A program made the position numbers and the translations under genes. The notes under the pieces were generated by a model. The model worked only from the letters and a program-made list of their open reading frames with translations, was not told where the DNA came from and made no database searches. Shown here piece after piece: positions 34,284 to 45,532 of a DNA stretch of 64,000 nucleotides. Origin of the DNA: Macrocystis pyrifera (lineage: Eukaryota; Sar; Phaeophyceae; Laminariales; Laminariaceae); NCBI GenBank assembly GCA_031763025.1, contig JASSKH010000006.1, positions 10,413,691-10,477,690 on the forward strand, in the 5' to 3' direction. The stretch's first letter is position 1; every line of letters starts with the position of its first letter.

Positions 34284-34771
34284 GGTGAGGACGGTTGGAA
34301 CTCTCTGAGGTAGGGAAGGCCAAACAGGATGGGTAGCCAGTGAGGGGGTTTAGCGTGCTGTGATGACTCGAAGAGAACGCGCCAGCAGCACGAATAGTAT
34401 GAGCACAGTGGGGTGTACAGTAGTGGGGTACCTGTACGTAGCGCCTTGCCTTGCCCCTTGCTTTGCCGTGTCATGCCTTGCCTCACAGTACGGGCGACTG
34501 GCATGGTCGTGATACTGTTCTAACACGATCGTCAAATTTATCAGTCTGTCCCCGACGTCTGTGTTTGGGAGACAGTTATCAAGTAGAAACACAACTAATC
34601 GATTCGCAGCGGTAAACTTGCCAGGTGTAGTAATCGTACACACCCCCCTGCCCGCCCCGATGCTGCCTCTGTCCCTTTCGTTTGCCGCTACTACTACTGC
34701 TACTGCTACCATTACTACCACCACCACTACTACTTCTACTACTACTGCTGCTCCTACTCCTGCTACTACTG

Positions 34772-34853
<82 letters not shown>

Positions 34854-34916
34854 AACTGCTACCACCACTACTACTACTACTACTACTATTTCCACTACTA
34901 CTACTACCACTACTAT

Positions 34917-34985
<69 letters not shown>

Positions 34986-35046
34986 CACTACTACTACTAC
35001 TACTACTATTACTACTACTACTACTGCTACCAATGTTACTGTTTGC
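34284..35046. repeat. Interval dominated by a 350-bp (TAC)n microsatellite, possible intron
   Basis: About 34685-35036 is almost pure CTA/TAC trinucleotide with scattered interruptions, giving artificial poly-Thr, poly-Leu and poly-Val frames. The interval is bounded by GAG|GTGTGAGG (34277-34284), a possible donor, and TTACTGTTTGCAG (to 35048), a good acceptor. It may therefore be the last intron of the PHD-finger gene; this is inference. Confidence 0.65.
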
Positions 35047-35048
35047 AG

Positions 35049-35297
35049 GGAGATGCTCTTAATGTGCTGGGTGCTACGGCCGCCCCCGTTACCCACGACC
35101 CAGCTACCACCACCGACCCTGGTACTCCCGCTGCCGCTGTTGTGCCCGTCCAAGCCACCGTTATGGCCGCTGCGGCCGCAACTACTTACCCCGCCGTCGC
35201 TTTCGCCCTCACCACTCCCGCCGCTGGGTGTGGAGCATCCTCGCTCTGGGTCTACCGCGGGGTTCAGTTCCAGGCGAATGCCGACGCGAGCTGGTGA
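35049..35297 (+). CDS. Possible terminal exon, Ala/Thr/Pro-rich, ending CGASSLWVYRGVQFQANADASW
   Basis: An open frame follows the acceptor-like TTACTGTTTGCAG and reads GDALNVLGATAAPVTHDPAT, an Ala/Val/Thr/Pro-rich stretch (MAAAAATTYPAVAFALTTPA) and a less biased tail CGASSLWVYRGVQFQAN before a TGA stop. No family is recognised. Its Ala-rich style resembles the PHD-finger gene upstream, so it may be that gene's last exon. It could also be chance. The LINE insertion starts about 30 bp downstream. Confidence 0.35.
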   Translation, partial: GDALNVLGATAAPVTHDPATTTDPGTPAAAVVPVQATVMAAAAATTYPAVAFALTTPAAGCGASSLWVYRGVQFQANADASW

Positions 35298-35326
35298 GCG
35301 GCGGCTGCTATCATAGGGTTCCCGAG

Positions 35327-37062
35327 GGGAGGGGAGGGGGGGGGGGGGCGTACTCATTTGATGCTTGCCTTAGTCATTTGACCATTGACCACGCATCCCT
35401 TTCGAGACGTAGCACCGTTTCTACTCCTAATAGAGACACCTCCAACAATTGGGCGCTCATTACGTTGTTTCCATAAATTACATAGAAACTTTTACCTAAT
35501 CTTATCTCCTTCCTGTTTGGCCTCCTGTGGCCACCATCTATCTCCTAGGATAGCGATCGTTTTCTCGCTGCTATTCATTGTATCAAACTCCTCCATGTCT
35601 CATTCGTCTATTTTCCTCATCTCCTCTTCTAACACATCCCGTTTCTCCTTGTATATTTGACATTCTCCTACTATGTGAGTTCTACTCTCTATTGCTTTGC
35701 CACACGGGCACATCTGTGCGTCTACTTCCTCCTCTTCCCGGCTACTGGTGTACCTCTTTCTTCTTTCTGGCAGGTCCAGGTCCCCTACACGAAAGCGCAG
35801 TTTCAGCGTTTTCGCGAAGTCCATTGGGCCATGCAAATACGTTTTCATTCCTATTCCTTCCCTCAATCCCCCGTATATTTCTAAGTGTTTTTTTTTTTTT
35901 CGATTCCACCTTGTTTCTTAGCGCTAGCCTTTCCCTTCTTTCTATCCTTTCTTCTACTTCTGCCCTGTACCTCCCATACTTCCCGGCGGATATCATATCT
36001 ACTTGGTTTCCCCCTAGATCCTTCCATACGATCTCAACTATCCCATCCCACCTTATTCCAGCTCGCCCTTTTGTTACTTTCTCCCATACAGCTCTATCAA
36101 CTATGGCTGGCAACCTCTTTTTTGGCATGTTCCTTACTTTATATTGCCAGTTCAACTTTCTCATGTCTCTAGTCGTCTTGAGTGGGCGCATTCCCAGTTC
36201 TGCTCTTAATACTGTATTACTAATCGTACCTGAGCATCTTAGGATTTTTGTAGCTGCTGTTATTTGTACTGTTTCCAACTGTTTTACGAGTTTCGCGTTC
36301 CCTTCCCATACTTCTCCTGCATATTCTAGCTTTGGTACTATCACATTCATCAGGATACATCTCTTAATCCTAGTGTCAAGGTTCGGGTCTGTTAGGATCG
36401 CATCCATCTTGCCTACTTGTGCCTTACCCTTTCCTATTACTTTTGCTATATGTGTATCCCAAGAGCAGTCTTTTGCGATCTCTACGCCAAGGTATGTATA
36501 CTGGTCTACGATCGGCAATTCATCTTCTCCCCACTTCCAACTGAAATTTATCGGGTTTACCTCTTCTTCGTTGCAAACAACTACTGTGCATTTCTTGACG
36601 TTCGCCGTCACCCTCCATTTCCTGGTGTATTCTAGCGCCTTCTCTATTTGTTTCTGCAATCCTTCGGGTGTTTCTGATATCCCCACGAAGTCATCCGCAA
36701 ACATCAATCCCGACACCGTATCTTCCCCTACCGTGACTCCCTGCCTTGCTCCCTCGACTGCTACTATCAGGTCGTTAATATATATGTTGAATAAGTTAGG
36801 TGACAACGTACATCCCTGTGCAACACCTTGTAAAATATCAACATACTTCGATATTTCCCCGTCCAGCATCACAGCACTTCTCGCACATTCCGTCATCTTT
36901 TTCATCATTCTCCACATCTTTCCTGTGATTCCTATTTCCCACAGTTTTTTCCACAATCCATTTCTCCATACTGTGTCGTAGGCTTTCTGCACATCTAGAA
37001 AGAAACAGTACGTTGTTAGTCCCGCGTCTTTCCTGCCTTGAATAATCTTACCTAAGGTGTAC
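35327..37062 (-). mobile_element. LINE (non-LTR retrotransposon) with poly(C) tail, 5'-truncated, copy A
   Basis: A 472-codon minus-strand frame (37160-35742) carries reverse transcriptase blocks: FFLDVQKAYDTVW, the GVAQGCTLSPNLFNIYINDL block, FADD (SGLMFADDFVGI), LGVEIAKDCSW, and the thumb and linker. The protein starts in mid-domain (GKIIQGRK), so the 5' part is missing, including any endonuclease. The C-terminal finger CPCGKAIESRTHIVGEC (CCHC spacing typical of LINE ORF2 ends) lies in another frame at 35866-35600. The shift coincides with an A run (T run on the plus strand, about 35889-35901), so slippage is likely. The 3' end (GTCAAATGACTAAGGCAAGC-type, then GAGTAC) runs into a C run (G at 35327-35349 on the plus strand). 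Its 5' end abuts the C tail of a retroposon fragment. Confidence 0.9.
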
Positions 37063-37190
37063 GGGGAGGGGGGGGGGGGGGGGGTTGTACTCATTATCAT
37101 GCATGGCCGTAGTCGTATGACCATAGACGTCTGCATCCCTGCAATGCCGGGGCGGAACACGTCCGGTTTTCACCGACCAGGCAGACATTG
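37063..37190 (-). mobile_element. Poly(C)-tailed retroposon, 5'-truncated copy of about 110 bp
   Basis: The minus strand from 37190 reads CAATGTCTGCCTGGTCGGTG to GGTCATACGACTACGGCCAT, GATAATGAGTAC and then about 17 C (G at 37065-37082 on the plus strand). It is the last part of the element described at 11336-11875. It lies between the LINE and a longer copy in the same orientation. Confidence 0.88.
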
Positions 37191-37655
37191 AGGGGGGAGG
37201 GGGGGGGTACTCAATATCACGTATCGTCGTAATCGTATGACCATAGACCCTCGTATCCCTACAATACCGGGACGGAGCACGTCGGGTTTTCACCGACCAG
37301 GCAGACATTGCCTGCACCAAGCGCGAAGCGCCGTGAGGTGATGGGCGAGTCGCATGAAAGGTGAGGTACATCCTACTAAGCACCGCTTTTGACGCGGATT
37401 TTCTTGCATATGGATGACAGATTCAATCAGTTGATTTATTTTCTGGTGTGGCAACTTCCAAAGATAGCAATGGGGTTACTATGTAACTACCTCATGGGTG
37501 CCTTACCGTATACGCACTACGTGATGCGATCATCCCCCTTGTGCGGAGTTGAGGTTCTCCCCGCAAAAAAGTGATCTAACTCGACCGCCAGCCGTGTTGA
37601 CCGCGAGAACCAAAAACAAAAAACAAAAAACGGTACCCTGCATGTCTAGCTCACG
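37191..37655 (-). mobile_element. Poly(C)-tailed non-autonomous retroposon, copy 2
   Basis: The minus strand from 37655 (TTCACTGCGTGAGCTAGACA) to the end GATATTGAGTAC plus a C/T run (37191-37208) matches copies 1 and 3. The first about 100 bp seen in those copies are absent, so it is 5'-truncated. Its C tail is immediately followed by the truncated 110-bp copy. Confidence 0.88.
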
Positions 37656-38599
37656 CAGTGAATACTTCTCTCGTCCGACCGCGGGTCTCCTCTCGCACAC
37701 TAGGCTGCGTGGCACACAGGGAGCCCGCGTGTACACCACGGCGCTAATGCGAGCCCCGGCCGAGGTCCGTGGCGCGTGCTCTGGGCCTCTGACGTCGCGA
37801 ATCCTGGCAAATAACTACGGGGAATGATTCCGACCTGTTAGAGCCAAGCAGGACATTGGAAACCTCACAATTTCAAAGATTTAATTTCTTGTTCTGAAAA
37901 CTGGCTGCTGCTATATCATGTCTGATCACACACCGTCCCTCGAGCTCTCTACAGAGGCAGCCACGGCACAGCAACGGTCGTTCATCAAGCTCTCCCTATG
38001 GTGACGGCCGCGGATAGCGCCTTGTTTGTGTGTGTGCGTGTGTGGGCCGTGATTCCTGTCAACCTAGGAAGTAGGAACGAACTCATACACGTACATAATC
38101 TCGAGAAAGGTGTGCTGCGCAGGGAGGGGCAGGACGACGATTCGTACGAAGTCACACCTCCTCCGTATTTCAAAAACAACGTGCAGCCACGGTGCGCACT
38201 AGAACAGCAGGAGCAGTACAACAGCAGTGTTCGCATAGTATGTGTGCAGTGTTCACCAGGTCGAGCAAACGAGTGATCGTGGTCTCGTGCTCTTTTTTTT
38301 CCCGTGCAATGGGCTTGGAAACCTACCCGCGAGCTCGCAGCAGTCAACAATGTAATAATCAATCCCGCGCGAGCACGAGAATTTTCTCTGCCTATATAAT
38401 TTTCTCTGCGTTGAAAATCTCAATAATTTTGAAATCGTCCGCTTTTTATCAACCTCAGCAGCAAGCAGCAGCAATACACATCTGTCGAGCGTCGTATATG
38501 CTTCACCTAGCCCTTTGACGTATACACCACACACCTCACATCGAGCACATATAAGCGAATACAAAATTGGCTACCTCCGCCCGTCTACCTCTGCTTGCT
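37656..38599. other. No gene recognised
   Basis: Frames up to 125 codons (38362-37985 minus) lack any domain. No repeat recognised. Confidence 0.45.
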
Positions 38600-39515
38600 G
38601 CTGCTATGTATATACCTGGCCCATAGCATGTGCTGAAGTTACTACTGTAGATGCCCTCAACCGTATAGAACAGGTAGATCGCCTGTACACGTACAAAATA
38701 ATCTAATATATATTACAGAGTAGTCGTAGTATTATGTTACCAGGTAGCTTGTAGCAGCAGTACATCTATCTGCGTAGTAGTAGTTGTGGTTTACATTAAG
38801 AGTAACAGCAGTATAGTAATAATAATAGTCATGCCCCCAACTCATGGTACTGCTGTGGCCAATAGCAGTAGATGCCATCAACCACCGTATAGAATAGGTA
38901 GCCTGTACATTTACGAAATCATCATTATTAAGAGTAGTCGTGATAGTATTATAGTACCACGGGCAGTTTGTAGCGTGCTTGCTGCTTCTACCATTTTTAC
39001 TACAGCAGTACATCCATCTGCGTAGTTGTACTGGTGTACATTAAGAAAGAGTAGCAGTATATATAGTAATGCCCCCAACTCATAGTACCGCTTGCATGCT
39101 GCGTCGCCGTTGTATGGAAGCTTTAGCACTATCATAGGAACAAACAGTTCTGTAGTAGTACGTAGGTATTGTAGTGCAGAATTTATTCATGCTGCTTCTA
39201 CCTGTACTGCATCTATCTACGTATTACTGGTGGTGTGTAGTAACAGTATACTATAGCAGTCATGCCCCTATCCATGGTACCGGGTGGTTATACGACCTCT
39301 CTGTTTGAGATTGTCTGTAGATTGTACGAGGGTTTGGTCAGCAGTAGTACTTTGTAGCAGTATAGTTGGTAGTCGCAGTAGTGTACCAGGTAGTATTTTG
39401 TAGAGTGCATGTTGCTTCTACCCGTACAACATCTGCGTCGTAGTGGCGGTGGTGTATAGTGACGGTATAGTAGTCAACCCATGGTACCGCGTGCATGTAG
39501 TAGTGTAGTGTCCAC
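38600..39515. repeat. Degenerate satellite, four units of about 215-235 bp
   Basis: Recurring blocks: GCTGCTTCTACC, GTACATCTATCTGCGTAGTAG, GTAGTCATGCCCCCAACTCA, CATGGTACCG and, in the first two units, GTAGATGCC-TCAACCGTATAG. Unit anchors lie at about 38745, 38979, 39190 and 39408. Rich in GTA/TAC steps. Confidence 0.8.
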
Positions 39516-40369
39516 CACAAAAAAGAGTAGTAGTCGGTTCCTTCCGACTACTACTAATCATTATTACTCTTTCCTTCGAACAAAACGCTAACCCGTGGCT
39601 CCCGTTTCCGCCAAGAACAGCTGCACGGGTGTTACCTGTGACTCCCTTTTCACCTTGCGACGCCCCCGGGATTTCACTTTACCCACATCCCGAAGGGGAA
39701 CCTTGTATATATAATATATATACACCAGGTAGATATATATATATATATATATATTAGAAGGTGAGGGGAAGGAGGGGGAGGGATAGGGGGTTTAGGCGGT
39801 CAGCGGGATTCGTGTTTGTATCCTGCACTTTTACGGGGGAAGGAGAGCGTGGGGTATATGCCGCCAGTATCGCCAATCGTGTCTCGTGACAGTCACGACA
39901 GAGCGGTGGTACTTCGGGCTATCAACGAGACTGCGGAAAAATGTTCGCGGGCCGTTTTTGTGTAGAGAGGAGTCTTCGAGAAGGGAAACTGAGAGCTGTT
40001 GGTCAAGAGCGATCGAGCAGATTCTGGCGCACGTGAGGACATTCGATATACTTCGGTTTAAGCAGGGGTACACGAAAACGGAGGCACACTCGCCGCCATA
40101 TCGGAATCGAAAACACGCCAAAATACAAACCGGTTGGGATTTTTGTCAGAAATGAAATAAAACGAGCTTTTTTGTCAGTTTTTGTTTACTTGATTTTAGT
40201 AACCCTCCCCCCCCCTGTCTTCTGGCGCTAGAAAAAAAGTGGGGTGTCGTTTTTTCTCCTTGTTTTTTCGCATACCCTCGTCGGGCTGGAATGTGTTGTT
40301 TTTTTCCCCATTCCGTCTATTGTCTTCGCCATACTTCTTCAGCTCCATGCCTCTCGTAACTCTGATCCG
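39516..40369. other. No gene established
   Basis: Contains a (TA)n tract at 39709-39757. The overlapping frames at 39831-40121 (minus) and 39886-40155 (plus) show no domain. Confidence 0.4.
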
Positions 40370-40650
40370 GGGTCACATAGCAGACACCCCCCCCCCCCCT
40401 CCCCCCCCCCCCCCCCCCTCCCACCACTACTACGGTGCGCGAGTTACTTTTTTATGGCGAGAAGAGATGCGTATTTTCTTCCCTCGTTGACTCTCGTCTA
40501 AGCGAGCATACTCACGCTGCTAGGCGCTATCTGCTTGTCAGTTTTGGCGTACGAAATAATCCATTGGCGGAATCGAACTCACGCAATCGACTTTAGCTGT
40601 CACGAGGTTAAACCACTGTCATACTTCAGCGGGGCGAGCTCGGGTATATC
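40340..40650 (-). mobile_element. tRNA-derived SINE, copy 5
   Basis: Reverse orientation. The minus-strand B box GAGTTCGATTCCGCC (complement at 40566-40580) and the head GCCCCGCTGAAGTATGACAG (to about 40640) resemble a tRNA. The body contains TTTATGGCGAGAAGAGATG and GATCCGGGGTCACATAG, as in the 29400-29712 copy. A 45-bp C-rich run at 40388-40430 replaces the short G run of the other copies. Confidence 0.7.
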
Positions 40651-41284
40651 TACGACGCAATGTCGGAGGGGAAAATATTCCGGTATAGTGTATTTTAAAA
40701 TTAAATGTCGTATCGTGACCTATGGTACGCCCCGGATGACCTTCGTAGCTCAAATTAGATATAATTTGTAGCAGCCAGCAAAGCTAGCTCCACCTGAGGC
40801 GTAAAGCTTCACCCGAAAACCTTGAACACCACCTGAGCGAAGATACCCAAACCAATGGCAGACCCCAAACCCGAAGAAGACCCGAAGAATATCTCCGAAG
40901 ATCCGAAGACTCGTACGGTGGATATATACCCAAGATGACCGAAATACCCTCACGACCGATACTTGACCGAAAGATGCCCACACCAAACCCTCAAACGCCA
41001 AATTTCCCGTGCGACGACGAGCTTACCCTCGAATAATAATTGCTCTTGTTTTTTGAGGTCACGAATATGGTTGTGTTACCCTAAACATAAATATTTGCGT
41101 TTTTTAATTAGTTCTGACTACTAACGTTATTGGAAATAATGCACCGGATGGACCAACATAGTATGCGTCTCTTTTTGTATCACCATATTGCTATTGCTAT
41201 TGATCTTTATCCTGACGACACGCGCAACCTCGACACTCCTTCGTGCTTTCGGGTTGTTCTGTTTTACAAACACCCCGCAGGTAA
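40651..41284. other. No gene recognised
   Basis: A stretch with repeated CCGAAGA motifs at 40870-40915; otherwise nothing supported. Confidence 0.4.
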
Positions 41285-42125
41285 AAATGCTCAGAGGGCG
41301 CGTAGCTGTTCAAGGGCAAAAAGAAGAGTGTTTCCTCGGGTGGTGGTGGAGGCGGCGGCGGCAGTGGCAGTGTTCGCGGCGACGTTTCTGACATTGACCG
41401 CGCGCACCCGCCACTGCATTTGCCTCCCCACGTTTAAGAAACCCTCCGGTGCCCCAGACCACCGCCCTCACCGAGTATTCGGGCCGTGGTTTGCGGATGG
41501 GTTTTTCTAATGGGAAGGAGGAATGATGGTTTCAGGGGGAATTGGGGAAGAGGGTGGTGATAAGGGTTATGAGGCCGGGGGTGAATATAATGGTACCCAC
41601 CGCACCCTCGGAACGCTGAGAACGTGCGCAGATACTCAGGGCAATGGGTTTTTTTTTTTCCTCACGTGGGGGTGGAGGCGGCAGTGGCAGTGGTTGCGTC
41701 GACGGCCGTGATATTTACGCAACGTTTTGGAGACCCTCCGGTGCTCCAGACCACTGGCCTCACCGAGAAGTTTGGCCGTTGTTCGCGGATGGGTTTCTCT
41801 CTTGGAAAGAGGGAATATGTTTGGCAGGCGGAAATGACTGACCCATGGGAAAAAGGATGGTGATGGTAGTCAGGATGACTGTGATGGTACTCACGCCGCC
41901 GCCGCCGAACGCTTAGAAGGTGCATACGTAGCCGTTGAAGGGCAATAGAGTTTTCCTTGCGTGGTCATAGAGGTAGCGGGGGCGGTGGTTCGCGGCGACG
42001 GCTGTGATCTGGACGTTGCGCACCCGTCACTACGTTTCCTTCCCACTTTGAGGAGGCCCTTCGGTGCCCCAGACCGTCACTCTCACCGAGCATTCTGGCC
42101 GTGGTTTTGCGGATAGGTCCGATTG
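41285..42125. repeat. Tandem triplication, units of about 300-325 bp
   Basis: Three units anchored at about 41305, 41631 and 41930. Each has an AGGGCAA segment, a GGTGGAGGCGGCAGTGGCAG-like GGC-rich stretch, TCGACGGCCGTGATATT-like sequence, CCCTCCGGTGCCCCAGACCA and TCACCGAGTATTC followed by GGCCGTGGTTTGCGGATGGG. Translations share SGAPDHRPHR and PWFADGF in units 1 and 2, with FGAPDRHSHR and PWFCG in unit 3. No full gene is visible. Confidence 0.8.
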
Positions 42126-42410
42126 TTTTTGCCGTTGGTTAACCACGACCGCTTCCCTCATGTCACGTGACACCCTTCCCCCACCCTCTCTCGCTTTGAT
42201 GTTTAGTTTGTGTAGATTATTACTCGTATATAGCTTGCCTCCTGTCGTTCATTGCTTGAATGCTCTGTATGGAGTAAGCAACATCGCATGGAAAATGGCA
42301 CGATCTATCTCGTTGGTGGGTGGAGAATGTGCTTGCTTATTCGGTAGTGCTAACCATGAATGCCAGTGGGTGAATGGCAAGTAATACCACACGCGCGAAG
42401 CTAACCGAGG

Positions 42411-42455
42411 GGAGGGGGGGGGCGGGGTACTCGTTATCATGAGAGGGGGGGGGCG
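42411..42455 (-). mobile_element. Very short poly(C) retroposon tail fragment
   Basis: On the minus strand CTCATGATAACGAGTAC followed by a C-rich run, with another C run on the 5' side. The 17-18 bp between the C runs match the terminal bases (CATGATAATGAGTAC) of the poly(C) retroposon. It may be an extreme 5'-truncated insertion. Confidence 0.55.
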
Positions 42456-45400
42456 TATAAAAATGTAGGTTGGTTGCCAATAGTTAGGAAGGGCGGATAC
42501 AGTGAGGAAGTTAGAGCTAGTGATGGGCGGTAAAAAACGAGCTTACGAATATTTGGGAGGGAGGGAGGGAGGGGGGGAGGAAGGGAGGGGGGGGATGACG
42601 TTTTTTTTGTTTGTGCATGATGGGTGGAGACAGGGATGAAGGACAAAGAGTGACGAAAAAAACACTTGACCAAAATCCTATGTGGTGACGTAAGTACAAA
42701 GGACGCACAGGAAGATATCTGCCAATGAGTGGCCAAAAGCGATAGACGTACAAAAAATCATGGAGTGGGGGAGATGCCGCAATAATTATCGCGAAGTGTG
42801 GGCGGAGCGAAGAGGAGGAAATGGTGGTGGTGGGCGACGGGCGGTGGTTGGCGGGTTGATTTGTCCTAGCCAAAGGCGATTTTTTCTCCTGTTTGTTCTT
42901 TATTCGTTGTTGTTATTAGATATCAGACTAAAGAAAAATGCCGGTAAACGACCTTCAAATTACGTGTATCCGTGCACGCTTTCGTTTCACATTAAGTTCA
43001 AGTATTTTCGGAGAAAAATCATAAGATAGGAAACGATCACGGTTGCTCTTACAGCGGCAGCGCCAGAGGGTATGCTTACTCTTTTTTTTGCTACTGTTTA
43101 AAATGGTGCCAACTCTGACTTGAAGTAACTTTCCCCCGAAACGCGTGTGGTTAGTTGCACAGGGGTTTGGGCCGGTATTTTCTAGATAATTTTTATCTAT
43201 AGTTGCACGATCAGCTGTCCACGACAGGACAGTCGCTAACGTGCGTGCATCCGTAATTATTCGTGCTGCGGATGTTCGTAGGTGGATGCCGACGACGCCA
43301 CTTGTTAAGTTCCAGGTCGAGACACTTTGTATCCTATGCTAGGTTTGCCTATTGAGCAGGTACTCGTGGGGACTCATATGTGATGTTTGCTCAGAGATAG
43401 GAGAAGATCGGCTTTATCCCTTTCGTGCACGGTGGGGACTGAGAGCAAGGCTCGTGCCTCGCTGGGAAAGCCCCTGATTTTCCATCTGGGACACGCCTTC
43501 CAAGTGCTACAAATACGATTCCGATACCTGAACCTAGGTAATTACCGGCCTTTCAGCCTCATTCAAAGCAGTACCATTACATGGAATAGTCGGCAATTTT
43601 GTTTTACTGAAACAAAAACCCGCTGTTTGTGTTGGCCGTGGGAGGCGGGTAGGACGTGACGGGGGTGGGCCTATTGTTTTGTTTCTATTATCACCACCGC
43701 TATCAATAGGTGCAGTTCTCAGTCCTACACGATATAAAATGATACATTTCACGACAGGCAATCAAGCACCCAGGCAGGTAAGCAGGCAGGTAGACAGGCA
43801 GGTACAGGCAGGCAATCAGATCGTAGGCACGCAAGTAGATGAAACACGCACGGTTTGACAGGGCGGCCTAGGGGACGAGGAGAAAATACCGTACGTAACG
43901 TAGGATGAACGCGGTTTTAACCCCTAAATCGACCGCCCCTGCACTAAAACCTGTACACTAAGGCCGAAAGAGGCCTCGACGGGCCCACAAATACGTGACT
44001 CCTATCACACCATAAGATCATACCATGTTTGATGAGGAAGGTAAAGGAGGAGAGTCCGCGTTGGTTAGGCGATGGTTTTGCCGTTGGTTGTGTTTGGTGC
44101 TCGTGGTACTGATGAGTGGTGATGCTTTGGGCCTTCGGGTGCGAACGATTTGTCGCGTTTGGGCAGAGGAGGGACTGGCCATTGAAAGGCGTGCTGTGAT
44201 GGCGAAGGCTCGACAACTTGTATGTCTGCTTCTGCCTGTCTGCCTGTCTGTCCGTGAGCGGACAAGATGGATGCCTTGTCACAGTATTTGTGCGTTCGTT
44301 GTTTCCTTCGACGAGATTCTGCCGGCGATTGTACCAGATTTACTTTGCACATGAGCAAGTATCACTCTTTTATTTTTTCGATTTTTTTATAGATTTTTTC
44401 TGCGTTACAGCCCGCTGTTAATAGTTACTTGACCACAGTTAGTCACTTGACCACAGTTAGTCACCAAGACTGTGCAACAAGAAGACTTGAACAAAAACAT
44501 GGGTTTTTGGTAGTAAAATAGTTGCTGCCAAGGAAGGCCTCGTCTTGCTTGTGAAATTATGTTAGTACAGTATGCGATCTATCGTTACCCTAGGGCTATA
44601 CCAGATTACGTCCTTGACCCACCAACTGGACATAGGACTGCTCGTTTTTGTTTGTTGTTAGCTCTTTGTCTCTACCCTATTCTTACTTTCTTGCCTTCCG
44701 TCTAATCTTCTTGTGACGTCCTTATGTTGGTCCATCAGCTGGATACATCATAGGACTGATCGTACCAGCAAACATCAACGTTGTCCTCGGGAATCGGCCT
44801 GCGCCCTGAGCGCATGTTTGCTTCGTTTTCTTTCTTTTATTTCTTTCTTCATTTTTTTCTTCTTCTATCTTCTTTGTGTTCCCTCTTCGTGTTTTTTCCC
44901 TTTCTTCTTCGAGTTTTGTGCATACAGTACGGTGTTACCATGGATATATCCATGGTGTTATTTGGTTGCAAGTGATACGGGATAGTACACCACAGTTCGT
45001 TAGTACCGTTTCCTTTATGCACTGGTACGATACTGCCGTACGCACTATTTCGCACTTGTTTGTTTCTCCCATCGAGATGCATTTTGTTACAGTCTGTTTT
45101 GTGAACACAGGCAGGATTTCGGGGAAGTGAGTTATTGTGAGAACATCATCATCATCATCATCATCACTTGCCTATATGCATTGCGTACTTGCTTACTTTA
45201 GTGCTTTCTTGCACGATCTCATGGTGCTGTATGGTGGTATTCGGGCGTTAATATTAATAATAATACTTATTATTATGCTTGCCATCAGACAATGTACAGC
45301 ATGAGTTTCAACGCTGATCACTCAAACCATCCCCGAAAGAAAACCACGGAAATAAAGGAAACATATGCACAAGGTCTAGCTACCTTCGATGCCTACTTCC

Positions 45401-45532
45401 CGCTATGCTTTATCTACAATACTCCATTGTTGTCCTTGTTCCCTCCTTCATCTCAAGATGTACTGTTCACATTCTCTTTTAGATCCTAAGCCGCATCCAA
45501 ACTCCATCCCCACGCCATTGGTGTGGGTCTGT
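42456..45532. other. Long stretch without a recognisable gene
   Basis: Holds a (GGGA)n tract (42558-42595), a CAGGCAGGTA-type microsatellite (43769-43815), a 21-bp tandem duplication CTTGACCACAGTTAGTCAC (44430-44464) and a (CAT)n tract (45146-45168). The largest frame, 109 codons at 44025-44354 (MFDEEGKGGESALVRRWFCR), starts with an acidic segment followed by a hydrophobic helix but has no family I recognise and is opposed by a similar-length minus frame. Confidence 0.5.

Noticed and set aside
34350-35357. Frames of poly-Val, poly-Thr and poly-Leu
   Set aside because: All three simply translate the (TAC)n/(CTA)n microsatellite.
35578-36981. 467-codon plus-strand frame opposite the LINE
   Set aside because: It is antisense to the clear reverse transcriptase frame of the LINE and is hydrophobic without any domain.
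45146-45168. CRISPR-like or regulatory repeat
   Set aside because: It is a plain (CAT)n microsatellite. No spaced direct repeats typical of CRISPR occur anywhere in the window.
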